Origin: JAVJRN01 sp040218415
Lineage (GTDB): Bacteria; Bacteroidota; Bacteroidia; Cytophagales; Cyclobacteriaceae
DNA: 64,000 bases
NCBI GenBank assembly: GCA_040218415.1
Contig: JAVJRN010000034.1
Coordinates: 1 to 64,000, forward strand
Reading direction: 5' to 3'
Below the pieces are notes generated by a model that was not told where the DNA came from, made no database searches, and saw nothing but the letters and a program-made list of their open reading frames with translations. Each line of letters opens with the position of its first letter. Positions within the stretch are counted from its first letter, which is position 1. Of the stretch, positions 44,130 through 53,369 are shown in pieces. Made by a program: the position numbers and the translations under genes.

Positions 44130-47100
44130 ATGTTTGATATTATAAATAAAGGAATTGCCAAGGTTTTTGGAACAAAATCAGCGAGAGACCTAAAGGAAGT
44201 AACTCCATACGTTGAAAAAATAAATACTATTCATAAGGAGCTTACGGGCATTTCAGACGATCAGTTAAGAGGTAAAACAAGTGAGTTGAAAAGTCAGATC
44301 AATGAGCGCTTAAAAAGCATTGACACTCAACTTTCAGACTTGCACAACAAAATTGAAGAAGACTCTTCTTTAGAGATTTCCGAAAAAGAAAATATTTTCA
44401 ACCAAATTGATGAGCTCGAATCTGAGAGAGATAAAGAGTTGGAAGTAGTCCTGTTAGAACTTTTGCCAACGGCATTTGCAGTGGTCAAAGAAACAGCTCG
44501 TCGATTGGCCGAAAACAAGCAACTTGAAGTCGAAGCAACCTTGTGGGATAAGGAAATAGCTGCAAAAAAATCAAACGTTGAAATAAAGGGTTCAACGGCT
44601 ATCTGGCATAATAAATGGGATGCCGCTGGCACCCCTGTAGAATGGAACATGGTTCACTATGATGTTCAGCTGATAGGTGGTGTGGTGCTTCATCAGGGCA
44701 AGATTTCTGAAATGGCCACAGGTGAAGGTAAAACACTAGTTGCGACGCTTCCAGCCTATCTCAATGCGCTTGCTGGACGAGGTTTACATATCGTGACAGT
44801 GAACGACTACCTCTCAAAACGTGACTCAGAATGGAATGCTCCATTATTTGAGTTTCATGGTTTAAAAATTGATTGTATAGATAAACATCAGCCGAACTCG
44901 CCAGAACGTAGAAATGCCTACATGGCTGACATTACCTATGGCACCAATAATGAGTTTGGGTTTGACTATCTACGTGATAACATGACCAGAGATCCTGAAG
45001 AACTGGTACAGAAGAAACATCACTATGCGATGGTGGATGAAGTAGACTCAGTTTTGATAGATGATGCGCGTACCCCGTTGATCATTTCCGGCCCAGTACC
45101 TAGAGGCGATGAACATGAATTCTACGAACTGAAGCCAAGAATTGCAAAACTTGTAGATGCCCAAAGAAAATTAGTATCCGACTATTTGATCTCAGCGAAA
45201 AAAGCGATTAAAGAGGGTAAAGAAGGAGATGCTGGACTTCCGCTTTTTAGAGCCTACAGAGGATTGCCGAAAAACAAACCACTGATTAAGTTTTTAAGTG
45301 AGACTGGCATGAGGGCTATTCTGCAAAAAACAGAAAATTTCTATCTGCAGGACAATCAGAAAATGATGCCTGAAGCGGACGATCCACTGTATTTCACTAT
45401 TGATGAAAAAAACAACAGTATTGATCTTACAGAAAAAGGGATTGACCTGATCACCGGAGAAGGAGAAGACACAAGCTTTTTCATACTTCCTGACATTGGA
45501 AACGAAATTGCCAATCTTGAAAAAGAAAATATAGCAGAAGAAGAAAAACTTAAAAGGAAAGATACAGTCATTCAGGACTATAGTATAAAGGCTCAGAGAA
45601 TTCACTCTGTCAATCAGTTGCTTAGGGCTTATTGTTTGTATGAAAAAGATACAGAATACATTGTTGTAGATGATAAAGTTAAAATTGTCGATGAACAAAC
45701 AGGCCGAGTGATGGAAGGTCGGAGATATTCTGATGGTCTTCATCAATCCATCGAGGCGAAAGAGAATGTGAAAGTGGAGGATGCCACGCAGACCTATGCA
45801 ACCATCACACTTCAGAATTACTTTCGAATGTACCACAAACTTGCAGGAATGACCGGTACGGCAGAAACAGAAGCCGGCGAGCTGTGGGATATTTACAAGT
45901 TAGATGTAGTTGTCATTCCTACCAACAGACCCATCCAAAGAGACGACAGAGAAGATTATGTTTATAAGACCATTCGAGAGAAATTCAATGCTGTTGTAGA
46001 AGAGGTCGTGGAAATGAGAAAATTGGGAAGGCCTGTATTGGTTGGTACTACCTCGGTCGAAATCTCTGAGCTTCTCAGTAGAATGCTCAGTATTCAAAAC
46101 ATCAAGCACCAAGTATTGAATGCCAAACAACACGCCAAAGAAGCGGATGTCGTGGCAGAAGCGGGTAAACCTGGCACAGTAACTATTGCCACTAACATGG
46201 CTGGCCGTGGAACAGACATTAAGCTTACTGATCAATCAAAGGCTTCTGGTGGTTTGGCCATTATCGGTACAGAGCGACATGAATCGAGAAGAGTTGACAG
46301 ACAGCTTAGAGGTAGGTCAGGTCGTCAGGGAGATCCTGGTTCGTCTCAGTTCTTCGTTTCATTAGAAGATAACTTGATGCGCTTGTTTAGTTCCGACAGA
46401 GTCGCAAAGGTGATGGATCGTTTGGGATTGAAAGAGGGTGAAGTGATTCAGCATAGCATGATTACCAAATCTATAGAGCGTGCACAGAAAAAAGTGGAGG
46501 AAAATAACTTCGCGACAAGAAAAAGACTGCTAGAATATGATGACGTCATGAACTCCCAACGAGAGGTCATTTATAAACGACGTAAAAATGCCTTGTATGG
46601 GGAAAGGTTAGAGCTTGATATTATGAGCATGCTCTACGAAACATGTGAAGACCTTGTACTAAATGCTAAAAGTGGAAATGATCTTGATAGCCTTAAACTC
46701 AATGCAATCAGTGTTTTGGGTATGGATTTTGGCATTGAAAAAGAAGAATTTGAAAAAGGCGATTCTGCTTCGATTTCACAGAGTTTGTATAATGAAGCAC
46801 TTCAGACTTATAAGCGAAAGAATGCCAATATTGCAGAAAAAGCATTGCCCCTATTAAAGCAAATCCATCTTCAAAGAGGCGCCACGGTAGAAAACATACT
46901 CGTTCCATTTACTGACGGCAAAAAGCAGATAGGTGTTTCCGCACCACTTGAAAAATCAGTGAAAACGGAAGGGGTCGAAATGATCCGATCCATGGAAAAA
47001 ATGATCACGCTTGCTATCATTGATCAAACATGGAAAGAGCATCTTCGAGACATGGATGATCTGAAGCAATCGGTTCAAAATGCAGTATATGAGCAGAAAG

Positions 47101-47477
47101 ATCCTTTAATCATCTATAAGTTTGAGGGCTTTGAACTATTCAAAACCTTCATTGGAAAGGTAAACGAAGAATGTATTTCCTTCCTAATGAAGGCTCAAAT
47201 ACCTGTACAACAAGCCGATGAAGTGCAAGAAGCAAAGCAGCAACGCGCTGCAAGGGACTACAAAGAATCAAAAGAAGACAGTGGTTCTTTATTAAATAGA
47301 GGGCAAGCCAATAGACCTCCCGCTGAAAAAACTGCTCCTGCAAAAACATTGAAAATTGCAAGTAGAAACCAGCGCGTTTCCGTGCAATATCCTGACGGCA
47401 CAGTAAAAAAAGATGTAAAATTCAAACAAGTAGAAGAAGATATCAAAAACAACAAATGCGTATTGATCGACTCATAG
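44130..47477 (+). CDS. secA: preprotein translocase ATPase SecA
   Basis: SecA drives preproteins through SecYEG. The 1115-residue protein is about 200 longer than E. coli SecA, mainly through an N-terminal Lys/Glu-rich segment (residues about 60-105) and an insertion around residues 340-480 between the first ATPase motifs and the cross-linking region. Walker A is MATGEGKTLVATLPA near residue 195, the DEAD-type box DEVDSVLIDDARTPLI near 308, and motif VI region TNMAGRGTDIKL near 688. The C-terminus is KNNKCVLIDS with no Cys-rich zinc motif, which is normal for the phylum. Its last 22 bases overlap the next gene. Confidence 0.97.
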   Translation: MFDIINKGIAKVFGTKSARDLKEVTPYVEKINTIHKELTGISDDQLRGKTSELKSQINERLKSIDTQLSDLHNKIEEDSSLEISEKENIFNQIDELESERDKELEVVLLELLPTAFAVVKETARRLAENKQLEVEATLWDKEIAAKKSNVEIKGSTAIWHNKWDAAGTPVEWNMVHYDVQLIGGVVLHQGKISEMATGEGKTLVATLPAYLNALAGRGLHIVTVNDYLSKRDSEWNAPLFEFHGLKIDCIDKHQPNSPERRNAYMADITYGTNNEFGFDYLRDNMTRDPEELVQKKHHYAMVDEVDSVLIDDARTPLIISGPVPRGDEHEFYELKPRIAKLVDAQRKLVSDYLISAKKAIKEGKEGDAGLPLFRAYRGLPKNKPLIKFLSETGMRAILQKTENFYLQDNQKMMPEADDPLYFTIDEKNNSIDLTEKGIDLITGEGEDTSFFILPDIGNEIANLEKENIAEEEKLKRKDTVIQDYSIKAQRIHSVNQLLRAYCLYEKDTEYIVVDDKVKIVDEQTGRVMEGRRYSDGLHQSIEAKENVKVEDATQTYATITLQNYFRMYHKLAGMTGTAETEAGELWDIYKLDVVVIPTNRPIQRDDREDYVYKTIREKFNAVVEEVVEMRKLGRPVLVGTTSVEISELLSRMLSIQNIKHQVLNAKQHAKEADVVAEAGKPGTVTIATNMAGRGTDIKLTDQSKASGGLAIIGTERHESRRVDRQLRGRSGRQGDPGSSQFFVSLEDNLMRLFSSDRVAKVMDRLGLKEGEVIQHSMITKSIERAQKKVEENNFATRKRLLEYDDVMNSQREVIYKRRKNALYGERLELDIMSMLYETCEDLVLNAKSGNDLDSLKLNAISVLGMDFGIEKEEFEKGDSASISQSLYNEALQTYKRKNANIAEKALPLLKQIHLQRGATVENILVPFTDGKKQIGVSAPLEKSVKTEGVEMIRSMEKMITLAIIDQTWKEHLRDMDDLKQSVQNAVYEQKDPLIIYKFEGFELFKTFIGKVNEECISFLMKAQIPVQQADEVQEAKQQRAARDYKESKEDSGSLLNRGQANRPPAEKTAPAKTLKIASRNQRVSVQYPDGTVKKDVKFKQVEEDIKNNKCVLIDS

Positions 47478-47956
47478 TAGCTCTTGTCATTATTGTGGCG
47501 AGTTGTAAACCTGCCAAAGTAGCGACTTCATCATCAGGTACAGCGTACAAGGAAGATTTGTCAGTAAATCGTCCGTCAATGGAGCCATTACCTGAAGAAC
47601 CATTAGATAATGGCTCACAGGAAATTGCGCCTGCACCAAAACCGCTAGTTGGGCATATCAAAGCTGAAATGGATAGCATTAACATCCTTATTGCACAAAA
47701 AAATGAGTCTATTGATTACATTGGTGGCTTTACCATACAGGTTTATACCGGGTTGAACAGAGAAGAAGCCGATCAAGCGTATGAGTTAGCCATGACATTG
47801 GATCAAGAATTATCTCCAGAAATAACTTACCGACAGCCTAGTTACAAAGTAAAAGTAGGACATTATACAAGCCGCTTGGAAGCCAATGAAATATTTCAAT
47901 CGTTGAAAGAGTATTTCCCCAACGCGCTGATGATTCCAGAAAGAAAAGCGAAATGA
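47456..47956 (+). CDS. SPOR-domain lipoprotein
   Basis: This 166-residue lipoprotein has a signal peptide ending IIVASC and a Pro/Ser-rich linker (residues about 25-65). The C-terminal domain (residues 90-166: GGFTIQVYTGLNREEADQA, YKVKVGHYTSRLEANEIFQ) has the SPOR pattern, a fold that binds denuded peptidoglycan at division or remodelling sites. It overlaps secA by 22 bases and the M20 hydrolase gene by four (ATGA), so all three are probably one operon. Confidence 0.8.
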   Translation: MRIDRLIVALVIIVASCKPAKVATSSSGTAYKEDLSVNRPSMEPLPEEPLDNGSQEIAPAPKPLVGHIKAEMDSINILIAQKNESIDYIGGFTIQVYTGLNREEADQAYELAMTLDQELSPEITYRQPSYKVKVGHYTSRLEANEIFQSLKEYFPNALMIPERKAK

Positions 47957-49146
47957 GCGAGATCATAGAAAAAATAAAAAACCTTTCTAATAAGTTTTTT
48001 CCAAAAATTCAAGAAATAAGGCATCACCTTCATGCCCATCCCGAGCTTTCATTTGAAGAAGTTAATACCGCAAATTTTATTGAGTCTGAACTGCACAAAC
48101 TTGGTTTTACTGAAACCCAGAGAGTAGCCAACACAGGCATTTCGTTTATTATCAAAGGAAATGGTAAAAGTGACAAAGTGATAGCGCTTCGCGCTGATAT
48201 TGATGCATTACCTATTACCGAGGCTAATGAAGTCAGTTATAAGTCAACGAATACTGGAGTAATGCATGCTTGCGGTCACGATGTGCATACCTCAAGTCTT
48301 TTGGGAGCGATCATGATTTTTAAAGAACTACAGGCTGAGCTTGATGGTGATATCAAAATCATATTTCAGCCCGGAGAAGAGCGTTTGCCTGGGGGAGCTT
48401 CTTTGATGATCAAAGAAGGTATTTTGGAAAACCCAAAACCTACAAAAATTCTAGGGCAGCACGTCATGCCTTTTATCGATTCAGGAAAAGTAGGCTTCCG
48501 TAAAGGCATGTATATGGCCAGTGCCGATGAAATTTATTTTACCGTGACTGGTAAAGGTGGCCATGCAGCTATGCCTGAAAACTTGGTGGATCCAGTACTC
48601 ATTACCAGCCATATTATTGTCGCATTACAACAAATCATCAGCAGGAACTCAAGTCCAAAAATTCCCTCCGTACTGTCTTTTGGAAAAGTAGTGGCCAATG
48701 GCGCCACCAATGTTATTCCGAATGAAGTAAACGTAGAAGGGACTTTTAGAACGTACGATGAAACATGGCGTACCGATGCTCATATCCGTATGAAGAAAAT
48801 GGCCGAGGGAATGGCCGAATCAATGGGAGCCACTTGTCATTTTGAAGTAAAAAAAGGATATCCTCATCTCAAAAATCATCCAGAATATACCCAAACAAAC
48901 ATTGATGCCGCAAAGTCTTACCTCGGCGAAGAGAATGTAGAGGAAATTGATCTATGGCTTGCCGGTGAAGATTTCGCATTCTATTCACATCATGTTGACG
49001 CCTGCTTTTACCGACTAGGAACGAGAAACGAAGAAAAGGGAATCGTTTCCGGAGTACACACTCCTACTTTTGATATTGATGAAGAATCCTTAAAAACCGG
49101 CATGGGGCTGATGGCCTGGCTTACATTTAATGAACTTAAACAGTAA
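47953..49146 (+). CDS. M20-family amidohydrolase (N-acyl-amino-acid hydrolase type)
   Basis: This di-metal amidohydrolase is of the hippurate/IAA-amino-acid hydrolase branch. It removes acyl groups from amino acids or opens related amides, probably in the cytoplasm since no signal peptide is visible. The 397-residue protein has the Cys and His metal ligands in MHACGHDVHT (C107, H109), the catalytic GEE at residues 141-143 in FQPGEERLPGG, QHVMP near 172, and the dimerisation-domain motif GKGGHAAMPENLVDP. LAGEDFAFYSHHV supplies the last ligands. The exact substrate is open. It overlaps the convergent membrane-protein gene by 11 bases. Confidence 0.9.
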   Translation: MSEIIEKIKNLSNKFFPKIQEIRHHLHAHPELSFEEVNTANFIESELHKLGFTETQRVANTGISFIIKGNGKSDKVIALRADIDALPITEANEVSYKSTNTGVMHACGHDVHTSSLLGAIMIFKELQAELDGDIKIIFQPGEERLPGGASLMIKEGILENPKPTKILGQHVMPFIDSGKVGFRKGMYMASADEIYFTVTGKGGHAAMPENLVDPVLITSHIIVALQQIISRNSSPKIPSVLSFGKVVANGATNVIPNEVNVEGTFRTYDETWRTDAHIRMKKMAEGMAESMGATCHFEVKKGYPHLKNHPEYTQTNIDAAKSYLGEENVEEIDLWLAGEDFAFYSHHVDACFYRLGTRNEEKGIVSGVHTPTFDIDEESLKTGMGLMAWLTFNELKQ

Positions 49147-50131
49147 GGTACCTTATCAAGAACACGAGCCCTATACTTACTGCCAAACCAAAAAACACTT
49201 TCAAAAGGTCTTTACCCAAGTCTATTAACGTTGGATTTTTAACTCCTCCATACGCGAAGTATTTGATCCCTATTTCCCGTCCAGCGAGTAAGCCTAAGAA
49301 AACCCACGTCGTACTCATCGGCACGTTGTTTAGCTCTTTGAAAAACAACAACACAAACCCATAGGCAAGATCAATCAGCGTAGCTGAACGCACATCTACC
49401 GTATTCGTTTTAGCTTTTACAATACTCTGTATGGCTCCTCCTTTAGTATAAAAAATGTAAGAAAGTAATATGACAAAAATTGACACGGTGGCAATCAAGG
49501 TCGGAAGCTCAATTTGACGTGGCAAGTAAACGTAGATATTAGCGAAATCCTGAATAAGCCACTGAGACCAAAGGAATCCAGTGGAAATCCATTGTGCTAT
49601 ACTCCACCACTTTATCTCCTTTTCAGTAGGTGTAGATTCGGCAAAGCGCTTTTCAAATTTTTTGGCAATCAAAAAATAAATCAAAAGCGCCGCTACAAAA
49701 GCAACCAAATAGCCCGACATGGATTTTACAACCATGTCGTATAAGTTCTTAGGGTTAAAAAAGGTAAGTATTAAGAAAGAGGTACTTACAGGAATTCCAA
49801 ACCTTGTGATTGTCAATAAAATTAACGGCGGTATTAAAAATGGCCATCCAAAACCTTTGATGTCGTCAGGGTTTTTATACTTTGGATTTTCAAAGCCATT
49901 AGTCATCGGATCACCAATAAGGCGACCATAAGTTACATCTCCATCATTCACATACCAGCCATACACCAGCACAACAACCAAAATAGAACTAGCAAACAGC
50001 GATAGCACCCACCAAGGTCTATGTTCGTTTGAGCTTAGAAAGGTACCTAGTGTTTGGATTACATCGTTCCCCACCACTGAGTATGCGGCAAGTAGAAAGC
50101 CTACATACATTACTATTTCTAATTCACCCAT
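49136..50131 (-). CDS. PiT-like membrane protein, possible phosphate permease relative
   Basis: This 331-residue protein has about nine hydrophobic segments. The N-terminal AYSVVGNDVIQTLGTFLSS resembles the GANDVANA repeat of the inorganic phosphate transporter (PiT) family. A second related motif, NNVPMSTTWVFLGLLAGREIG, near residue 280 resembles the second PiT repeat (PVSTTH...G). The first Asn-Asp is kept; the other signature residues are looser. Also, FGIPVSTSFLILTFF lies in the middle. I would call it a divergent PiT homologue rather than a proven phosphate carrier. It is divergent from a Na+/phosphate symporter gene, which supports an anion role. Confidence 0.6.
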   Translation of the reverse strand: MGELEIVMYVGFLLAAYSVVGNDVIQTLGTFLSSNEHRPWWVLSLFASSILVVVLVYGWYVNDGDVTYGRLIGDPMTNGFENPKYKNPDDIKGFGWPFLIPPLILLTITRFGIPVSTSFLILTFFNPKNLYDMVVKSMSGYLVAFVAALLIYFLIAKKFEKRFAESTPTEKEIKWWSIAQWISTGFLWSQWLIQDFANIYVYLPRQIELPTLIATVSIFVILLSYIFYTKGGAIQSIVKAKTNTVDVRSATLIDLAYGFVLLFFKELNNVPMSTTWVFLGLLAGREIGIKYFAYGGVKNPTLIDLGKDLLKVFFGLAVSIGLVFLIRYLTV

Positions 50132-50336
50132 TTAATGATTGTGCGTTCATAGTTTGGAAGACAAATAAAGATTAAGCAAGTCTTATTATTCAAAAATGAC
50201 CCATTTTCTTCTCAACACTAAAGATATGATAACATGCCCTTAATATTTGTTTAACCTTTTCTAATGTCAATAGAATATTATCGAGAATATTATCAATGTT
50301 AACAATTCAATCATAACCCTCTTCGACCGGTGGCTC

Positions 50337-51572
50337 ATGAAATATATAGCTTTGCACGCCGTAAAGAGAATGATTAAAGCAGAAGACATAAAAGACATTT
50401 CGATAAACTCAAAAAGTTTATTGGCTCGATCGTTGAAGATTTTTGTGATAATACTCAGCATCTTTATCTTTTTGTTTGCCATACAGCTAATGAGTGGGTC
50501 TTTGGCGGTTATTGGTAAAGATTTCGCTAAAGAAATCGTTTATGCCACATCCAATCCTTTTATTGGATTATTCATTGGGTTACTGGCTACCGCTATTCTG
50601 CAAAGTAGTTCAACAACCACCTCCATGACGGTCGCAGCGGTTGCCGTAGGTGCTATTTCTTTGCAAGGAGCTATCCCAATAATTATGGGAGCCAATCTCG
50701 GAACCACCATTACCAGTACAATCGTTTCGCTTAGTTTCGTGACTAAATCAAAGGAATTTGAAAAAGCCTTTGCGGCTGGTACAGTGCATGATTTTTTTAA
50801 TATTTTGATCATCATTATTCTATTCCCACTAGAATATTATTATGGATTATTGTCTTCTGTGAGTTCGTATATTTCCAGCTCGATACAAACGGAAAGCAGT
50901 CAATCGATAGCATCTAAGCTCTTCATTAACAACCTTTTCGATGGTGCGCAGGATTTTTTAATTTCAACAATCGGAGTGGCAGCTACACTCATCATTGCTG
51001 TAGTTTTAATCATTGCCATTGTGAAAATCATTTCTAATCTACTGTACGATCAAATGATTGGAAATAGCAGAAATAGGTTTAAATCTATCATATTCAATAC
51101 AAGACTCAGATCCTTTGGTTGGGGCTTTTTATTTACCTCGATCATACAGAGCAGCAGCCTTACTACCTCTTTGATTGTGCCTTTAGTTGCCACGAAAAAG
51201 ATTCACCTTACCCGAGCTTTTCAATTTGTATTAGGCGCGAATTTGGGTACTACCATCACTGCCATTATCGCTGCACTATTCAAAAGTGAGGCGGCTGTGA
51301 GTTTAGCGATTGCGCATTTTATGTTCAATTTGCTTGGCGTTTCTCTTTTTGTATTTATCCCTTTTCTGTCAAAGCTACCCACTTATTTTGCTAACTCTTT
51401 GGCCAAACTCGCGGTTAAATATCGCTGGACAGCCTTTGTTTATATTTTGGTGGTATTTTTCTTACTCCCCTTTACCCTTATCTATTTTAGTAATCGACAG
51501 GAATTGACGTACTCAAAACCGAATAATCAAGAGATTGTAACGAAGACTACCGCAGATCAAACAATTTACTAG
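50337..51572 (+). CDS. Na+/phosphate cotransporter family protein (NptA-like)
   Basis: This member of the Na_Pi_cotrans family imports (or balances) phosphate with sodium. The 411-residue protein has two inverted repeats, each with the QSSS signature that lines the substrate site: ILQSSSTTTSMTVAAVAVG at residues 88 onward and IIQSSSLTTSLIVPLVA around 270. The GANLGTTITS/GANLGTTITA motif that pairs with each is also present. About eight to ten TM segments are visible. It has no C-terminal PhoU domain. The start could also be the Met at residue 12. A 10-bp direct repeat precedes it at 50273-50294. Confidence 0.88.
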   Translation: MKYIALHAVKRMIKAEDIKDISINSKSLLARSLKIFVIILSIFIFLFAIQLMSGSLAVIGKDFAKEIVYATSNPFIGLFIGLLATAILQSSSTTTSMTVAAVAVGAISLQGAIPIIMGANLGTTITSTIVSLSFVTKSKEFEKAFAAGTVHDFFNILIIIILFPLEYYYGLLSSVSSYISSSIQTESSQSIASKLFINNLFDGAQDFLISTIGVAATLIIAVVLIIAIVKIISNLLYDQMIGNSRNRFKSIIFNTRLRSFGWGFLFTSIIQSSSLTTSLIVPLVATKKIHLTRAFQFVLGANLGTTITAIIAALFKSEAAVSLAIAHFMFNLLGVSLFVFIPFLSKLPTYFANSLAKLAVKYRWTAFVYILVVFFLLPFTLIYFSNRQELTYSKPNNQEIVTKTTADQTIY

Positions 51573-51610
51573 TCTTAATTCTTTAAATTGTGAGGAATTA
51601 AAGAAATTTC

Positions 51611-51949
51611 ATGTCTCTAATAAATAACGTAATCGATCGTATCACCGATTATTTAAAGGTAAAAGGTGAAAAATTAAAGCTTGATATCATTGCAAGTGTT
51701 TCCAGAATAATGGCCTACGTCATTTCCTTTATACTCATATTATTAATCGGTTTTTTCTTTTTAGTTTTTGCCTCAATCACCACAGGCGCGCTCATCAATG
51801 AGGCCTTGGAAAGTGCCTATCTTGGGTATTTAATTATCAGTGGCTTTTATTTAATTGTACTCGTGGTTGTCTTAATGCTTTTGAAAACCCGAAAGATTCA
51901 AAATCTTATTGAGAAAACACTTGTCCACCTTAATGATGCGGAGTTATGA
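51611..51949 (+). CDS. phage holin superfamily III-like membrane protein
   Basis: This 112-residue protein is of the Holin-X/DUF1469 type. An amphipathic N-terminal segment (RITDYLKVKGEKLKLDIIAS) is followed by two TM helices (residues about 32-57 and 68-93) and a short charged tail. Despite the name, such genes are chromosomal, and I see no phage context. It starts 38 bases after the phosphate symporter gene and overlaps the following gene by four bases, so the two small proteins are co-translated. Confidence 0.7.
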   Translation: MSLINNVIDRITDYLKVKGEKLKLDIIASVSRIMAYVISFILILLIGFFFLVFASITTGALINEALESAYLGYLIISGFYLIVLVVVLMLLKTRKIQNLIEKTLVHLNDAEL

Positions 51950-52302
51950 GCAGAACGAAAGCTTGGCAGAAAAAGATGGACGAGCTTACTGAGAAAGAGA
52001 AATCTCTAAGAAGTGAGCTTGAGTTCAGGAGCGGTAAACTCGAAAAACGAGGTTTGGTTGCTCTTGGCGTTGCTGGCTTAGTCACTGTCGTTATCATAAG
52101 CGTTTTTGCTTTCAGGAGTAAAAAAACAAAGGTTGAATTGAAACCTCAGCCGGTCAATAACACTCCGCCGGTAAAAACAAAAGCTGATCGACGGAGGAAC
52201 CTTAGTGCCATGATTACGGAAAAAGTAGTTGCAGCCATCATTACCGTATTAATCAGCAAGTTTCAAAAGGACGCTTTGTCTGATGAAGAAGTGAAAAGTT
52301 AA
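51946..52302 (+). CDS. hypothetical membrane protein paired with the holin-like gene
   Basis: I do not recognise this 118-residue protein. The N-terminus is a charged, probably coiled-coil helix (residues about 8-32, rich in Lys and Glu). One TM helix follows (residues 38-56), then a Lys/Pro linker (VELKPQPVNNTPPVKTK), and finally an amphipathic helix (SAMITEKVVAAIITVLISKF). Overlap with the holin-like gene (ATGA) suggests a complex or shared role in the envelope. It is convergent with the AraC-type regulator after 17 bases. Confidence 0.6.
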   Translation: MSRTKAWQKKMDELTEKEKSLRSELEFRSGKLEKRGLVALGVAGLVTVVIISVFAFRSKKTKVELKPQPVNNTPPVKTKADRRRNLSAMITEKVVAAIITVLISKFQKDALSDEEVKS

Positions 52303-52319
52303 CCAATACAGAATATGCC

Positions 52320-53234
52320 TTAAGCGTTGATCAGGCTTTCTCTTCGACGCATTTTTCCTGCAGGTATGCCAAACATCATTTTGAATCTTCTGCAGAAATA
52401 AGCGGTATCCTTGTAGCCTACCTCTTTACCTATCTCTCGAATGCTTTTCTTAGAAGTCCTTAGCAAGTTTACCGCTTCTTCCATTCGCTGGTACTCGATA
52501 TAATCCTGTGGATTGATTCCAGTAAGCATTTTAAAATACTGACCAACATAGTCTTCAGACACACTGGCTACACTAGCTAACCTTTTGTTTGATAAATCTT
52601 CACCTAGATGCTCTTTGATAAAAGTGAAGATATCTATCAAGCGTGGGTCTTTGAAATAGGTGCTATTGGTGGCAAACTGCTCTACAAACAAATTGAATTT
52701 GACAATATGCCGAATCAGCTCTACGACCAACTGCTCTGAAAGCAACTTGATTAAACGGTCTTTACCGGGATGATTGGTACTGGTCTCAGTATTGATATCA
52801 AAAATGAGTTGCTTTATCTTCTCATTATTCTCTACCTTGAATGGCGGTATATCTATAGAAGCAAAAAAGTTTACCGAATCGAACGCTTTCGCCTCAAATG
52901 ACACGTAACTAAAATGCTCTTCTGATTCTGGTTCTTGACTGTAAGATTTAAAATACTTTTCCTTATTATTTAAAAAATTATCTTTAGAAAGCCTTGTCGA
53001 AACGCCAGAACCATAAGTAATCGAAACTTGGCGGCCACCAGGCACAAAAAAAACCTCTCCTGCACTACATTTTTCTTTTCCCTTGCCAATGCTGAGCGTT
53101 CCATTGCCCACTAGCAATAAAGAGTTTTCAATATCGTAGTTATTTTCAATAGTAACCGGAGAAAGAATATTAATATTCCTAGCCTTGATAAAACGAACGC
53201 TTAAGGATTCAATGATGCGATTATAATCTTCCAC
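52320..53234 (-). CDS. AraC-family transcriptional regulator
   Basis: This is a DNA-binding regulator of 304 residues with a GTG start. The N-terminal 170 residues look like a cupin-type ligand domain (LSIGKGKEKCSAGEVFFVPG is the usual sugar-binding-pocket pattern). The C-terminal 100 residues hold two helix-turn-helix motifs: NKRLASVASVSEDYVGQYFK, then KSIREIGKEVGYKDTAYFCR followed by the family signature FGIPAGKMRR. The target is unknown. It could control the acyl-CoA dehydrogenase gene 135 bases upstream on the same strand, but that is only proximity. Confidence 0.88.
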   Translation of the reverse strand: MEDYNRIIESLSVRFIKARNINILSPVTIENNYDIENSLLLVGNGTLSIGKGKEKCSAGEVFFVPGGRQVSITYGSGVSTRLSKDNFLNNKEKYFKSYSQEPESEEHFSYVSFEAKAFDSVNFFASIDIPPFKVENNEKIKQLIFDINTETSTNHPGKDRLIKLLSEQLVVELIRHIVKFNLFVEQFATNSTYFKDPRLIDIFTFIKEHLGEDLSNKRLASVASVSEDYVGQYFKMLTGINPQDYIEYQRMEEAVNLLRTSKKSIREIGKEVGYKDTAYFCRRFKMMFGIPAGKMRRRESLINA

Positions 53235-53369
53235 GGATTAGTTAATATGATTTTTCTTAGAAAAAGAGGATATTTAATTAAATTAATTGCATAAATCTAA
53301 TATAGATTCTGCCAATAATCAAATATCCCCTTACACATTAACAATATTTCGGGTAATTAAAGATTTATA

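Noticed and set aside
45294..45836. 180-codon open frame antisense to secA
   Set aside because: It lies entirely within conserved secA codons, has no family features and is Phe/Ile-rich in the way reverse-strand shadows are.
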